From JBFHIJ01 sp963678775 (lineage in GTDB: Bacteria; Bacteroidota; Ignavibacteria; Kapaibacteriales; UBA2268): 64,000 bases of DNA. Positions 44,533 to 53,858 of the stretch are shown here, in pieces (positions within the stretch are counted from its first letter, which is position 1; each line of letters opens with the position of its first letter). The translations under genes were made by a program, and so were the position numbers. The stretch spans positions 434,001 through 498,000 of the forward strand of contig CAXXGR010000002.1 in the NCBI GenBank assembly GCA_963678775.2. Reading direction: 5' to 3'. A model generated the notes under the pieces. The model worked only from the letters and a program-made list of their open reading frames with translations, searched no databases and had not been told where the DNA came from.

Positions 44533-47029
44533 TAGTGATGAACTAAGAAGAAAAGCGGAGGAACTGCTCTCTAAGGAAGGAATTATAGATAATTCTTTGT
44601 TCCAAAAAGACTTAAAGGAGCTTGTCGAAGAGCTTTCTATATATAAAATAGAGTTAGAGCATCAAAATAATGAGCTCAAACATTCTCAGCTTGAACTAAC
44701 TCATGCAAAAGAAAGGTATATAAATTTATTTCAAAATGCACCCTTCGGTTATGTTGTACTTGATTCATCAAATCGAATAATTGAAATGAACCATACTTTC
44801 TGTAAAATGCTAAATATTGATTATTCTAAAGAGGTAAATACTGAATTTACCAAACGCATTCATCCTCTATATCAGGATGCTTTTTACTTCTTTTTTCAGG
44901 ATATTCTCAGCCAGAAAGAATTATACGATAAAAGTTGCGATGTGGAACTCAAAAAAAGCGATTTATCATTCTTAAGTGTGAGAATTCATCGAACAGATGT
45001 TGCAGACAAGCATAATCCTGAAAATATTAGACTTTCCATTACTGATATTTCTACAGAAAAATTATTAGAAAAATCGCTAATCAAAGAAACTGCGAAGGCT
45101 ATCAAAAGCGAAGAAATGTTTAAGTTAATTGCACAAAACACTTCTGACGGAATCATACTTACATCTGAAGAAGGCAATATTGAATATGTCTCTCCAACAT
45201 ACTTAGAGCAACTTGGATTAAATACTATTGGAGAATTTGGTAGAAATATGTATGACGGGGTCGATCTGATTCATCCGGATGACCGCGTTTCACTAGCGGA
45301 AACATATAAATCTGCTGTTCAAAACAAAGAAGAATCACTTACTTATGCCTTTAGAGTAAAGCATAAAAAGGGGCATTATATATGGAGAGAAAATCATGCA
45401 CGTTTTCTGTTCGATGAAAATGGAAAGCATACTAAAACGATAGAAGTCTGCAGAGATATCACAAAGCGGAAAAATGCAGAAGATCAACTGCAAGATCATA
45501 CGGATGCCCTAAATCAGATTTTTGACAATGCCCCCTATGTTCTATTGTTACTCGATAAGCATTTACGTGTCGAAAATATAAATAAACAAGGGATTCAATT
45601 TACAGGCAAGAAATTAAACCAAGTTTTCGGCCAGTTTGGTGGTGCTGTTTTTAATTGTGTAAATTCTTTTACAGAGGGTGGATGCGGAGTGAATCCTGAT
45701 TGTGCCAAATGCCCAATCAGAAATTCAGCAATTACTACAAAAGAAAGTGGTCAAGATATATTTTCACACGAAGCAAGAATGAGATTGATTTTTGGAGCTG
45801 AAGAAAAAGATATTGACTTAGTAATATCAACTAGCCTCATTAAGATAAATGATGAAGATAAAATTCTTCTTTCTATTATGGACAACACAGAAAGAAAAAA
45901 AGCGGAACGAGAGCTACATAAAATTGCTAAGTTGGAGTCCCTCGGAGTGCTAGCGGGCGGTATTGCACATAATTTCAAAAACATACTTACTGCTATGAGT
46001 CTTTCCGTTGAAATAATCAAATTAAGACCGGAAAAATTAGAGGATCATCTCAAAAAAATTGTTATTAGTATTTCGCAGGCTACTGCCCTTGTTACTAAAT
46101 TCCAAACCTACTCCAAAGGGGGCGGTCCTGAATTAAGACCTACTGATTTGCAAGAAATTATCAAGGATTCTGCAGATATGGTTCTGTCAGGTTCCAGCTC
46201 TACGATAGAATATAAAGCCTATGAGCAATTAGAAAAAGTGATGCTTGACGACAAACAGATGCAAGAAGTCTTTGCTAATTTACTGCTAAATGCAAATCAA
46301 GCAATGCCAAAAGGCGGGAAAATACTAATAAATACTCGGCTGGTTACACTGCCCGAAAAAAATACTATGGATTTAGCTGCAGGGGAATATATTCATATTG
46401 ACTTCAAAGATGAAGGAATGGGTATACCAAAATCACATTTAGATGAAATCTTTACTCCGTTTTTTACTACTAAAGACAAAGGGCAAGGCTTAGGTTTATC
46501 GTCTGTTTTTTATATAATCAGTAAACATCAAGGACATATATCGGTAGAATCAAAAATAGATGAAGGTACTATATTTTCTATATATCTGCCTTATGTACCC
46601 ACGTCCGGTAAAATAGTTGAGCGCGAAGCTCAAGATGATACATTTGTGCCTAAAGAACGACTGATTTATCTTTTGGATGATGACTTATCGATACTAGATA
46701 ATTTGAATGATTTGGCAGACAGCTTAGACATAAACTTAGTGACTTTTGCTAATCCGCATGATATTATAAATATATATTCTCAAAATGGGAATTCAGAAAA
46801 AGTCGCACTTGTAATATTAGATCTTACACTAAAAGGGTTTAGTTTAAATGGATATGATGTATTAAAAGAACTCAAAAAGATAAATCCGGAGGTAAAGGCT
46901 TTAGTTTTTAGCGGGCATTCTACCATGCCGATTGTGGCAAACTATCAGAAATATGGTTTTATAGGAAGAATAGAAAAACCATTTGCTTTGCATCAATTCC
47001 TGAAAACAATAGAAATGGCTTTAAAATAG
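44525..47029 (+). CDS. PAS-sensor hybrid histidine kinase with C-terminal receiver
   Basis: 834 residues, overlapping the CheB-CheR gene by 8 bp. Order: N-terminal coiled coil, three PAS domains (about 60-180, 200-310, 330-460), HisKA with GVLAGGIAHNFKNIL (His482), ATPase with NLLLNANQAMPKGG, DEGMGIPKSH, FTPFFTTKDKGQGLGLS, and a receiver (about 710-834) with phospho-acceptor Asp766 (VILDLTLKG) and Lys818 (IEKPF). The third PAS carries a Cys cluster CGVNPDCAKC, possibly redox or metal sensing. Cytosolic. The histidine box HNFKN is the HDFNN-type of NtrB-like hybrids. Confidence 0.93.
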   Translation: MLNSDELRRKAEELLSKEGIIDNSLFQKDLKELVEELSIYKIELEHQNNELKHSQLELTHAKERYINLFQNAPFGYVVLDSSNRIIEMNHTFCKMLNIDYSKEVNTEFTKRIHPLYQDAFYFFFQDILSQKELYDKSCDVELKKSDLSFLSVRIHRTDVADKHNPENIRLSITDISTEKLLEKSLIKETAKAIKSEEMFKLIAQNTSDGIILTSEEGNIEYVSPTYLEQLGLNTIGEFGRNMYDGVDLIHPDDRVSLAETYKSAVQNKEESLTYAFRVKHKKGHYIWRENHARFLFDENGKHTKTIEVCRDITKRKNAEDQLQDHTDALNQIFDNAPYVLLLLDKHLRVENINKQGIQFTGKKLNQVFGQFGGAVFNCVNSFTEGGCGVNPDCAKCPIRNSAITTKESGQDIFSHEARMRLIFGAEEKDIDLVISTSLIKINDEDKILLSIMDNTERKKAERELHKIAKLESLGVLAGGIAHNFKNILTAMSLSVEIIKLRPEKLEDHLKKIVISISQATALVTKFQTYSKGGGPELRPTDLQEIIKDSADMVLSGSSSTIEYKAYEQLEKVMLDDKQMQEVFANLLLNANQAMPKGGKILINTRLVTLPEKNTMDLAAGEYIHIDFKDEGMGIPKSHLDEIFTPFFTTKDKGQGLGLSSVFYIISKHQGHISVESKIDEGTIFSIYLPYVPTSGKIVEREAQDDTFVPKERLIYLLDDDLSILDNLNDLADSLDINLVTFANPHDIINIYSQNGNSEKVALVILDLTLKGFSLNGYDVLKELKKINPEVKALVFSGHSTMPIVANYQKYGFIGRIEKPFALHQFLKTIEMALK

Positions 47030-47148
47030 ATATATACTATCAATTCGACGTAAATTAACAGGGGGCGATAAAAAGTAGTATCGAGAGAGTATTTCTTATC
47101 TGCATCATTAGTAGCAAGTGATTAAGGATAGCACCATTAAAAAAAATA

Positions 47149-47185
47149 AAAGCGATTAAGAGATACTCCTCTTCTTAATCGCTTT
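47149..47185 (-). terminator. Terminator of recA
   Basis: Perfect stem AAAGCGATTAAG (47149-47160) / CTTAATCGCTTT (47174-47185), with an A-rich stretch before it on plus, i.e. T-rich after it on the minus strand. Confidence 0.85.
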
Positions 47186-47198
47186 GAAAATTTAGAGT

Positions 47199-48269
47199 TT
47201 ATTCAGCTTCTGCATCACTCTGTGCAGGAGCCTCAACTTCCGGATCCGGCGCTGTGATTTTTAAAGCAATTTTGACATCATGCTCTAATTGCGCAAAGAT
47301 GTCAGGGTTTTCTACCATGATCTTGCGTAATCCGTCTCTGCCTTGTACTCTTTCAGATTTGTAAGTATACCACGAGCCACTTTTGGTTATTACTCCGTGC
47401 TCGGTACCCACGTCAATCATGTCACCAATTTTAGAGATCCCTTCATTATACATGATATCAAATTCTACTTCTTTGAAAGGTGGAGCTACTTTGTTTTTTA
47501 CGATTTTTGCTTTTACTCTATTGCCAATCATATCGGAACCATCTTTTATGATTTCTTTTCTGCGAACGTCGATTCGAACTGATGCGTAAAACTTCAGTGC
47601 ATTACCGCCCGTAGTAGTTTCAGGATTCCCATACATCACACCAATTTTAGAGCGCAATTGATTCGTAAAGATAACAGTCGTATTGGATTTGCCTATAGCA
47701 GCGTTTAGCTTTCTCATCGCCTGAGACATCAGCCTAGCTTGCGAACCCATCTGAGCGTCACCCATATCGCCTTCAATCTCTACTCTAGGAGTTAGAGCGG
47801 CAACGGAATCGATAACCACAACATCAATTGCATTACTACGAACTAAAGTTTCTACAATTTCCAAAGCCTGCTCGCCAAACTCCGGTTGAGATAGGAGTAA
47901 ATTATCGACATCTAAGCCAAGTCTTTCAGCATAGTTTACATCCAAAGCGTGCTCGGTGTCCACAAATGCAGCCATACCGCCACTTTTTTGAGCTTCTGCA
48001 ATAATGTGCAGACATACAGTCGTTTTACCGGAAGATTCGGGGCCGTAAATTTCAATTATTCTTCCACGAGGTACACCTCCTACACCAATAGCGGCATCCA
48101 ATGAAATACAACCTGTGGAAATGGCCGCAACATCAGCCACTCTCTTTTGGCTAAGTTTCATAATAGAACCTTTGCCGTGAGCTTTTTCGATTTGCTCAAT
48201 AGCAAATTCTATAGCTTTCATTTTATCATTTTGTGGAGCTTCAGCTCCCTTTTTAGTATCTCTAGCCAT
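47199..48269 (-). CDS. recA: Recombinase RecA
   Basis: 356 residues from the ATG at 48269; an in-frame TTG three codons upstream is less likely. Walker A GPESSGKTT, VIDSVAALTPRVEIEGDMGD, FTNQLRSKIGVMYGNPETTTGGNAL with the DNA-binding L2 loop, acidic C-terminal tail (DPEVEAPAQSDAEAE). Catalyses strand exchange and co-protease activation of the SOS response. A canonical TTGACA-N16-TATACT promoter lies upstream. Divergent from tRNA-Phe. Confidence 0.98.
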   Translation of the reverse strand: MARDTKKGAEAPQNDKMKAIEFAIEQIEKAHGKGSIMKLSQKRVADVAAISTGCISLDAAIGVGGVPRGRIIEIYGPESSGKTTVCLHIIAEAQKSGGMAAFVDTEHALDVNYAERLGLDVDNLLLSQPEFGEQALEIVETLVRSNAIDVVVIDSVAALTPRVEIEGDMGDAQMGSQARLMSQAMRKLNAAIGKSNTTVIFTNQLRSKIGVMYGNPETTTGGNALKFYASVRIDVRRKEIIKDGSDMIGNRVKAKIVKNKVAPPFKEVEFDIMYNEGISKIGDMIDVGTEHGVITKSGSWYTYKSERVQGRDGLRKIMVENPDIFAQLEHDVKIALKITAPDPEVEAPAQSDAEAE

Positions 48270-48336
48270 GAGTTTCAATACCTATATCATTTATTATTCA
48301 ATTGATTTAATTATTATATGCAAATAAGCAGAAATC

Positions 48337-48364
48337 AGTATAATTTACAACTCATATATGTCAA
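48337..48364 (-). promoter_or_regulatory. Sigma70-type promoter of recA
   Basis: On the minus strand TTGACA (48359-48364) and TATACT (48337-48342), spaced 16 bp, about 68 bp before the recA start. No obvious LexA box known to me overlaps it. Confidence 0.65.
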
Positions 48365-48508
48365 TGAGGATAAAAAGACTTACTTATTGCAAAGTCAGCG
48401 ACATAATATGGCATGGGAATTTATAATGGGCAGTACTCAGGAATAATCGTAAAGCACTCTAATTTGCTATGGAATATAACATAATTACCCACTCTTAGAA
48501 ATATATTT

Positions 48509-48538
48509 TTGCATTTTAAATAAATACTCTTATATTTG
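48509..48538 (+). promoter_or_regulatory. Bacteroidota-type promoter of tRNA-Phe
   Basis: A TTTTTG run ending at 48511 (last three bases TTG), then 19 bp, then TATATTTG (48531-48538), fitting the TTTG-N19-21-TAnnTTTG form, with 16 bp to the tRNA start. Confidence 0.7.
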
Positions 48539-48554
48539 TATTCCTAATAACGTT

Positions 48555-48627
<73 letters not shown>

Positions 48628-48684
48628 CAGAATAGAAATATAAATCCTTATAGCTGATAAAGTTTTAAGGATTTTTTCGATTAT

Positions 48685-48892
48685 GTCTCTGAGTCTTCGC
48701 TAAGCTAATCCCAAAAATGTCAATTGAAAGCATGGAAAAGCTCTAAAGTCATTGCATGGCAAGGGGTTGAAACCCCTTGTTCAATCAGCAATTTCGTAAT
48801 AAATTCTTACAAAGGAAATAAGCATACTCCTTGATTCTACGGTCTTTTACAGCACTTTACGACATCTAATGACAAATCTAAGCTAATTATAT
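48685..48892 (+). repeat. Dispersed repeat copy 1 (about 200 bp, inverted relative to copy 2)
   Basis: Matches the reverse complement of about 54390-54595 along its length, with scattered differences. Landmarks: CCAAAAATGTCAATTGAAAG, ATGGCAAGGGGTTGAAACCC then CTTGTTCAATCAGC, TTCTTACAAAGGAA, TTCTACGGTC, ACATCTAATGACAAATC. The middle forms a 20-bp palindrome (48760-48779). The gap 48628-48935 holds nothing else. Confidence 0.85.
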
Positions 48893-48935
48893 CTTTTTAC
48901 AAGGAGCTTTTGCCAAAAGCTGATAGAAATATGGA

Positions 48936-49289
48936 CTAATACTCCTCTCCATTTTCTTCTGATTGAAGTCTTTTAGCCTCAATTTTTTGGAGCTTTTGGG
49001 ATACTGCAATTCCTAAATCTATTTTGCGTGCATTGCAGTAGTTCATTAGTGCTATAAAGACATCCGCTGCTTCGTCTTCAAATCTGTCGTGCTCGATATG
49101 TTTGCCTTTCCATTGCTTCTTTTCTACATTTGCAAGCTCGCCTGCTTCACCATTTAGTTCCAGACAGAAAAATTCAGGGCTTTTTGCTACAAAATGTAAT
49201 TTCTGATACTCGTCAAATTCCTGCTGAATATCGCTAATGCCTACTTCACATTCTGTAAGAAGACTGACCATATTTTTATATTTTGCCAC
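48936..49289 (-). CDS. MazG-like nucleotide pyrophosphohydrolase
   Basis: 117 residues, single all-alpha NTP-PPase domain. Metal-binding pattern ELNGEAGELANVEKK (EExxE type) and EDEAADVFIALMNYCNARKIDLG. Hydrolyses NTP/dNTP to NMP and PPi, often clearing damaged nucleotides. The GTG start at 49289 is supported by GGAG at SD distance. 44 bp after the RNB nuclease gene, so likely one transcript. Confidence 0.88.
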   Translation of the reverse strand: MAKYKNMVSLLTECEVGISDIQQEFDEYQKLHFVAKSPEFFCLELNGEAGELANVEKKQWKGKHIEHDRFEDEAADVFIALMNYCNARKIDLGIAVSQKLQKIEAKRLQSEENGEEY

Positions 49290-49333
49290 GTGTATTCTCC
49301 TTTTTTTTTGTCGCTAAATATACATTGTTCATG

Positions 49334-51532
49334 TTAGAGATTATCTTCTCCAAGAATTTCAGGAAAGTCTTTGAGTATCTCACTAAGCAACTCTTCAGCT
49401 ACTAAAATCTTTGCTTCTTTTTTCCCTGATGCCAGATTATGTTTATAAAACTCTCTGCCCTTGAGCTTTAAATACCCACTGCATGAGTACTGCGGAGTAG
49501 GCACCTGTGCCAATTCTTCAATAGTATAAGTAGGCATTGCTACTTTTTGTAAAATGCAGATAAAGTTAACCGCACTGAGAGCCAAACCGGCATCAATCAT
49601 CGATTTGAGTTGATCCAGTTTAGAATCTTCTTTGGAGACTTTATACTGCTCAAATTGCTCTGCTGCCTGATGAGCAGCTTCAAACTTGGCATCTTTTTTA
49701 TTAGAGCCTTCACCTTTATACCTTATCACTTCTCCATTATAATGAATCTCTAAAGTACATCGAAATAGAGGGGGATTTTCACTCTTAGTGACGAATTCAT
49801 ATCCACCAAAACCGATATCGTTACGTTTTGCAATTATTTCCTGTATTAAGCCAATTGGATTGCTAAATTTGGAAGATTTCTGTTTATTTGTTATCGGCTC
49901 TTTTATTGGAGAAGCAGGCAGAGGGAGCATTTCGGTAACTTTTTCAGGTTTTTCTATCTCTATTGCTTCATCTTTCAGATAGGCGAGCAAAGAGCTTGTT
50001 CGCGATGTATTTAAAGCTTCTTTTTTACTATGGTCTTTTTCAATACTTCCGCTTGTAAGGAATTTGCCTTCATTAGTTTCGATGACTGTATAATTTGTAA
50101 AGAAGATACCATCTTCACCAGTTACGTCGTCATACCCTACTATTTTACCCTGCCCTTGGAGTAGAGTAAGAATCTCAGTGCTCAGTCCCTGTCGTTTAGG
50201 AATAGATTCTAATAGTAAAGTCTTAAATTCCGGCTTATTATCAAGCCAGCGTGATTCAAAGAGGATATAATAAATATCGATAGCAGCAAGACTCGCTTGC
50301 TCAACTCTTCTTTGGATTTCATCTATCAGACGAGTCTTTATATTATGAGCCTCTCTCAGATTTTTTATTATAATTTTAAATTCCTTGGCATCCATATCTG
50401 CGAGAGCATTACTATCATAGGATAAGAGTTTTTCACTTATTTGAGACTGTGCCATCTTTTTGAAATGTTCATGTTTTTCTTCTTGCTGCTTTAGCATGTA
50501 CTGATTGATATTTTGGCAGTATTCGTTTAGCTGTTCGACTGTGAGCGGTAGCTCTTTGGCATTTAAATGAGCTTTGATAATTACGTGATTAATCATATCT
50601 GCAAAACGCCTAAGAGGAGAAGTAACGTGCGCATAGGCAGGAAGATTAAGAGCATAGTGTCCTTTCAAAGGAACCTCGTATTGGGCACGATTTTGCCAAA
50701 TATTCATCCTGCTTACAAAAGAGCTAAACATTGACTTATTTTGCAGAGCATTTACTAATTGAGAGTGCACTTCATCTCTATCGGGAATATTGCCCTTTAC
50801 AGTGTGATTTCTAAATACAAATGGTATGTCCTTCTCTGCAAAGTACTTAGCTGTTTCGGAGTTGGCAAGTACCATCAACTCCTGCACAATAAGGTAAGCA
50901 AGAGCAATATCTTTATTAGCAAAAGACTTGATGTTTCCTTCTTCGTCTGTGTATATCCCTTTCTCTTCATCAAAATAAGCAAGAGCGCCCATTAGTCGGC
51001 GTTTTGTGCTAAGTTTTAAGGCAAGTTCATAGGCATTTAGCAGGACTTCGCGTGTTTGGCTTTCGTCGCTGTTATCTAAAAGCATCTGAGCCACTTTCTC
51101 GTAGCTAAGCTTTGCGGCATTTCTGATTTTTCGTTCGGAAATTTCAAAATGTACTACATTTAGCAAAGCATCAAGCTCTATATGGAAATTAATAGCAGGG
51201 CGAGAACTATTACACTTAAGACTAAGGAGGTTTTTAGACAAAACATTTGGTATCATAGGGATAGAATAATCTCTTAGATACTTAGTAACTACGTTTTTTG
51301 ATGCAATATCAAAAATAGGTGAATCGGCTTGAATAAGGGAAGCAGTATCAGCAATCGAAATATCACAGATGTAAGTATCTCCCTTTTTTACAACCCAGAT
51401 AGTATCGTCAATGTCCTGAGTCTCTTCAGCATCAATACTAAGCCCTCGGATTGTCTTGCGATTCTTCAGATTTATATCTACATTTTTTAGGCTATGTGCG
51501 TACTCAAGCAGTTCGGCAGAAAATTTAGGCAT
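49334..51532 (-). CDS. RNase II/R-type exonuclease lacking S1/CSD but with dsRNA-binding-like domains
   Basis: 732 residues. RNB catalytic domain almost from the N-terminus: LSIDAEETQDIDDTIW with the four Asp of the metal site (Asp34, 40, 42, 43) and HVTSPLRRFADMINHVI with the conserved Arg. The usual N-terminal cold-shock domains and C-terminal S1 domain are missing. Instead the C-terminal third shows dsRBD-like segments: about 558-627 (YKGEGSNKKDAKFEAAHQAA), about 655-719 (NLASGKKEAKILVAEELL), and a possible third near 440-510 (SIEKDHSKKEALNTSRTSS). Family role: 3'-5' processive RNA decay. Sits between the DEAD-box helicase and MazG genes. Confidence 0.85.
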   Translation of the reverse strand: MPKFSAELLEYAHSLKNVDINLKNRKTIRGLSIDAEETQDIDDTIWVVKKGDTYICDISIADTASLIQADSPIFDIASKNVVTKYLRDYSIPMIPNVLSKNLLSLKCNSSRPAINFHIELDALLNVVHFEISERKIRNAAKLSYEKVAQMLLDNSDESQTREVLLNAYELALKLSTKRRLMGALAYFDEEKGIYTDEEGNIKSFANKDIALAYLIVQELMVLANSETAKYFAEKDIPFVFRNHTVKGNIPDRDEVHSQLVNALQNKSMFSSFVSRMNIWQNRAQYEVPLKGHYALNLPAYAHVTSPLRRFADMINHVIIKAHLNAKELPLTVEQLNEYCQNINQYMLKQQEEKHEHFKKMAQSQISEKLLSYDSNALADMDAKEFKIIIKNLREAHNIKTRLIDEIQRRVEQASLAAIDIYYILFESRWLDNKPEFKTLLLESIPKRQGLSTEILTLLQGQGKIVGYDDVTGEDGIFFTNYTVIETNEGKFLTSGSIEKDHSKKEALNTSRTSSLLAYLKDEAIEIEKPEKVTEMLPLPASPIKEPITNKQKSSKFSNPIGLIQEIIAKRNDIGFGGYEFVTKSENPPLFRCTLEIHYNGEVIRYKGEGSNKKDAKFEAAHQAAEQFEQYKVSKEDSKLDQLKSMIDAGLALSAVNFICILQKVAMPTYTIEELAQVPTPQYSCSGYLKLKGREFYKHNLASGKKEAKILVAEELLSEILKDFPEILGEDNL

Positions 51533-51692
51533 ATATCATTTATTATAATTTCAACATTGCCTAAAAATAAGAAATATTTTGGAATGTAAAGTAGAAATAA
51601 GTAAATATCTATGTAGGATTATATATAAACTCTCTCTAGTAGAAAAGATGCTCTTATTCAATGTTGTTGGAGTTTGTATTTAGATAAAAAAA

Positions 51693-51720
51693 AGACGCTC
51701 ATCTGATGAACGTCTCTTTT
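51693..51720 (-). terminator. Terminator of the DEAD-box helicase gene
   Basis: AGACGCTCAT (51693-51702) pairs with ATGAACGTCT (51706-51715), 9 of 10, preceded by A-run (T-run on the minus strand). Confidence 0.75.
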
Positions 51721-51742
51721 CTATATCTTATGGGATAATTAC

Positions 51743-53557
51743 TTATCCTCTTCGTCTGTCGCCACCTCTGCGATCTCTGTCTCCGCCTCTGCGGTCTCTG
51801 TCGCCACCTCTGCGGTCTCTGTCTCCGCCTCGGTCTCTGTCTCCGCCTCTACTGCTTTTAGGACGATCAGATTCTTCGGCAACTTCTACTCGTATTTGTC
51901 TGCCTTTATACTTTTGGTCTTTTAGAGAATCTAAAATCTTATCTGTATGATTTTTACCTACTTCAAAGAAAGAGAAGCTATCTTTAATGTCGATATCTCC
52001 AACATTGATATCTCTATCTTGAGCGTGGTCATTAATCATACCAATAATGTTTTTAGGTAAGATACTGTCTTTTTTACCAATGTTAATAAAGAAACGAGTG
52101 AAACCGGATCTTCCTCCGCGTCTTCCGCCTCTTTCTCTGCGTTCGCCATCGAAACGTCTATCGCCACCGCGATCTCTGTCTCTACCACGTCCACCTCTAT
52201 CGCCTCTGTCGTTTCTGTCTCTTCTATCTTCTTTTTCGTTAAGATCAGGAGCGTTTTTATAATATTCTAAAAAGCGGTTAAACTCTAAAGATACGAAACG
52301 TTTAATTATATCTTCTTTAGGAAGAGATTCTAATTTTAAGTTTACAGCATCCATAAATTGAGCTATTTGCTTTTCGTCTACTACTACATTTTCCATTCTA
52401 TCTATAAGATTGAAAAGTTGCTTTTCGCATATTTGAGCACCAGATGGTACAAATACTTTTTCAAATTTCTTGCGAGTACTTCTTTCCAAATCTTGAAGTT
52501 TGCGTTTTTCTCTATAATTAACTATCGCAATAGATACACCTGACTTATCGGCACGACCTGTTCTTCCACTTCTGTGAGTGTAGACTTCCAAATCTTCCGG
52601 CAAGTTATAGTTAATAACGTGAGTTATGTCACTTACGTCTATACCACGAGCTGCAACGTCAGTAGCAACAAGCATCTGCAAAGAGCGGCTGCGGAAATGG
52701 TTCATTACATAATCTCTTTGCACCTGTGATAAATCACCATGCAAAGCGTCAGCGCTGTAGCCATCTTTTATTAACTTATCTGCAATGTCTTTAGTTTCGT
52801 TTCTTGTACGACAAAAGACGATGCCATATATGTCAGGGTTATAGTCTGCTATGCGTTTTAAAGCAGAGTATCTATCTTTCTCTCTAACTTGGTAATATAT
52901 ATGTCTGACATTATCAGCACCCGAGTTCTGCTGTCCAACAGTAATTTCAACCGGCTCGTCCATGTAATGTTTGGCGATTCTGGCTACTTCCTTAGGCATA
53001 GTTGCAGAGAAAAGAAAAGTTCTCTTTTCTTTAGGAGTTCCTTCCAAAATTCCGTCTAACTCATCACGGAATCCCATGTTTAGCATTTCATCAGCTTCAT
53101 CTAATACAACAGTGCGGATGTGGGATACGTCAGCAGCTTTACGCTGAATCATATCAAACATTCTACCCGGAGTTGCTACTACGATGTGAGCTCCTCTTTT
53201 AAGGGCTCTAATTTGAGTATCAATTCGAGCACCACCATAAACAGGCACAACGTAAAGACCTTTCATATACTTACTGAATTGCTCAATATCTTTAGCAATC
53301 TGTATACAAAGCTCTCTGGTTGGTGATAGAATTAATGCTTGAGTTGTATTATTTGATAAATCAATTTGCTCCAAAATAGGTAAGCCAAATGCGGCGGTTT
53401 TTCCTGTACCTGTCTGGGCTAAGCCTATGATATCATTATCTGTGGCAAGAGCGGCAGGTATTACTTTTTCTTGGATCGGCGTGGGAGTTTCAAAGCCCAA
53501 ATCTTCGATACCTCTAAGTATCTCGGGCGACAGCCCGGTCACTTTAAACGTTGACAT
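51743..53557 (-). CDS. deaD: DEAD-box RNA helicase with DbpA-type C-terminal domain and RGG tail
   Basis: 604 residues. Motifs: Q region TPTPIQEKVIP, Walker A AQTGTGKTAAFGLP, VLDEADEMLNMGF, SATMP, and HRSGRTGRADKSG. After the helicase core come a basic RG-rich linker, a DbpA/CsdA RNA-binding domain (about 495-565, FTRFFINIGKKDSILPKNI...RQIRVEVAEE) and a last tail made of GGDRDRR repeats. Unwinds structured RNA in ribosome assembly or mRNA decay. Close to the RNB nuclease gene, suggesting a degradosome-like link. Confidence 0.93.
   Translation of the reverse strand: MSTFKVTGLSPEILRGIEDLGFETPTPIQEKVIPAALATDNDIIGLAQTGTGKTAAFGLPILEQIDLSNNTTQALILSPTRELCIQIAKDIEQFSKYMKGLYVVPVYGGARIDTQIRALKRGAHIVVATPGRMFDMIQRKAADVSHIRTVVLDEADEMLNMGFRDELDGILEGTPKEKRTFLFSATMPKEVARIAKHYMDEPVEITVGQQNSGADNVRHIYYQVREKDRYSALKRIADYNPDIYGIVFCRTRNETKDIADKLIKDGYSADALHGDLSQVQRDYVMNHFRSRSLQMLVATDVAARGIDVSDITHVINYNLPEDLEVYTHRSGRTGRADKSGVSIAIVNYREKRKLQDLERSTRKKFEKVFVPSGAQICEKQLFNLIDRMENVVVDEKQIAQFMDAVNLKLESLPKEDIIKRFVSLEFNRFLEYYKNAPDLNEKEDRRDRNDRGDRGGRGRDRDRGGDRRFDGERRERGGRRGGRSGFTRFFINIGKKDSILPKNIIGMINDHAQDRDINVGDIDIKDSFSFFEVGKNHTDKILDSLKDQKYKGRQIRVEVAEESDRPKSSRGGDRDRGGDRDRRGGDRDRRGGDRDRRGGDRRRG
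51754..51853. repeat. Minisatellite coding for the GGDRDRR tail
   Basis: About six copies of a roughly 15-21-bp unit (plus-strand CGCCTCTGCGGTCTCTGTC and variants) at the 3' end of the helicase gene. Copy number could vary between strains. Confidence 0.7.
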
Positions 53558-53858
53558 ATATTAAAATACTCTATGTGAAGAACGATATCTACAAATCTAA
53601 GCAATCTTACGATACAGTCAAATAAACAGAATGTCATAATAGGGGAGAATATAGTAAAAACGTCCTAAGTTATGATATTCTAATTATTTATTGTTGTAGC
53701 GTAAATAATTACGTTCCTAAATAAAGGAATTTAAGAATTTTACATGCTTGACTGCGCAAATTCTATCAGCTTTTATCTCAACTACTTAGAGCAATATATA
53801 AAATTGGCATGCAAAATGCTTTTTTATTAGTGGAAATGTATAAATATTGAGAAAAAAG
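53558..53858. other. Gap between the helicase and rlpA genes
   Basis: About 300 bp, divergent genes. A small hairpin TTCCTAAATAAAGGAA (53711-53726) is the only structure seen; otherwise nothing recognised. Confidence 0.4.
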
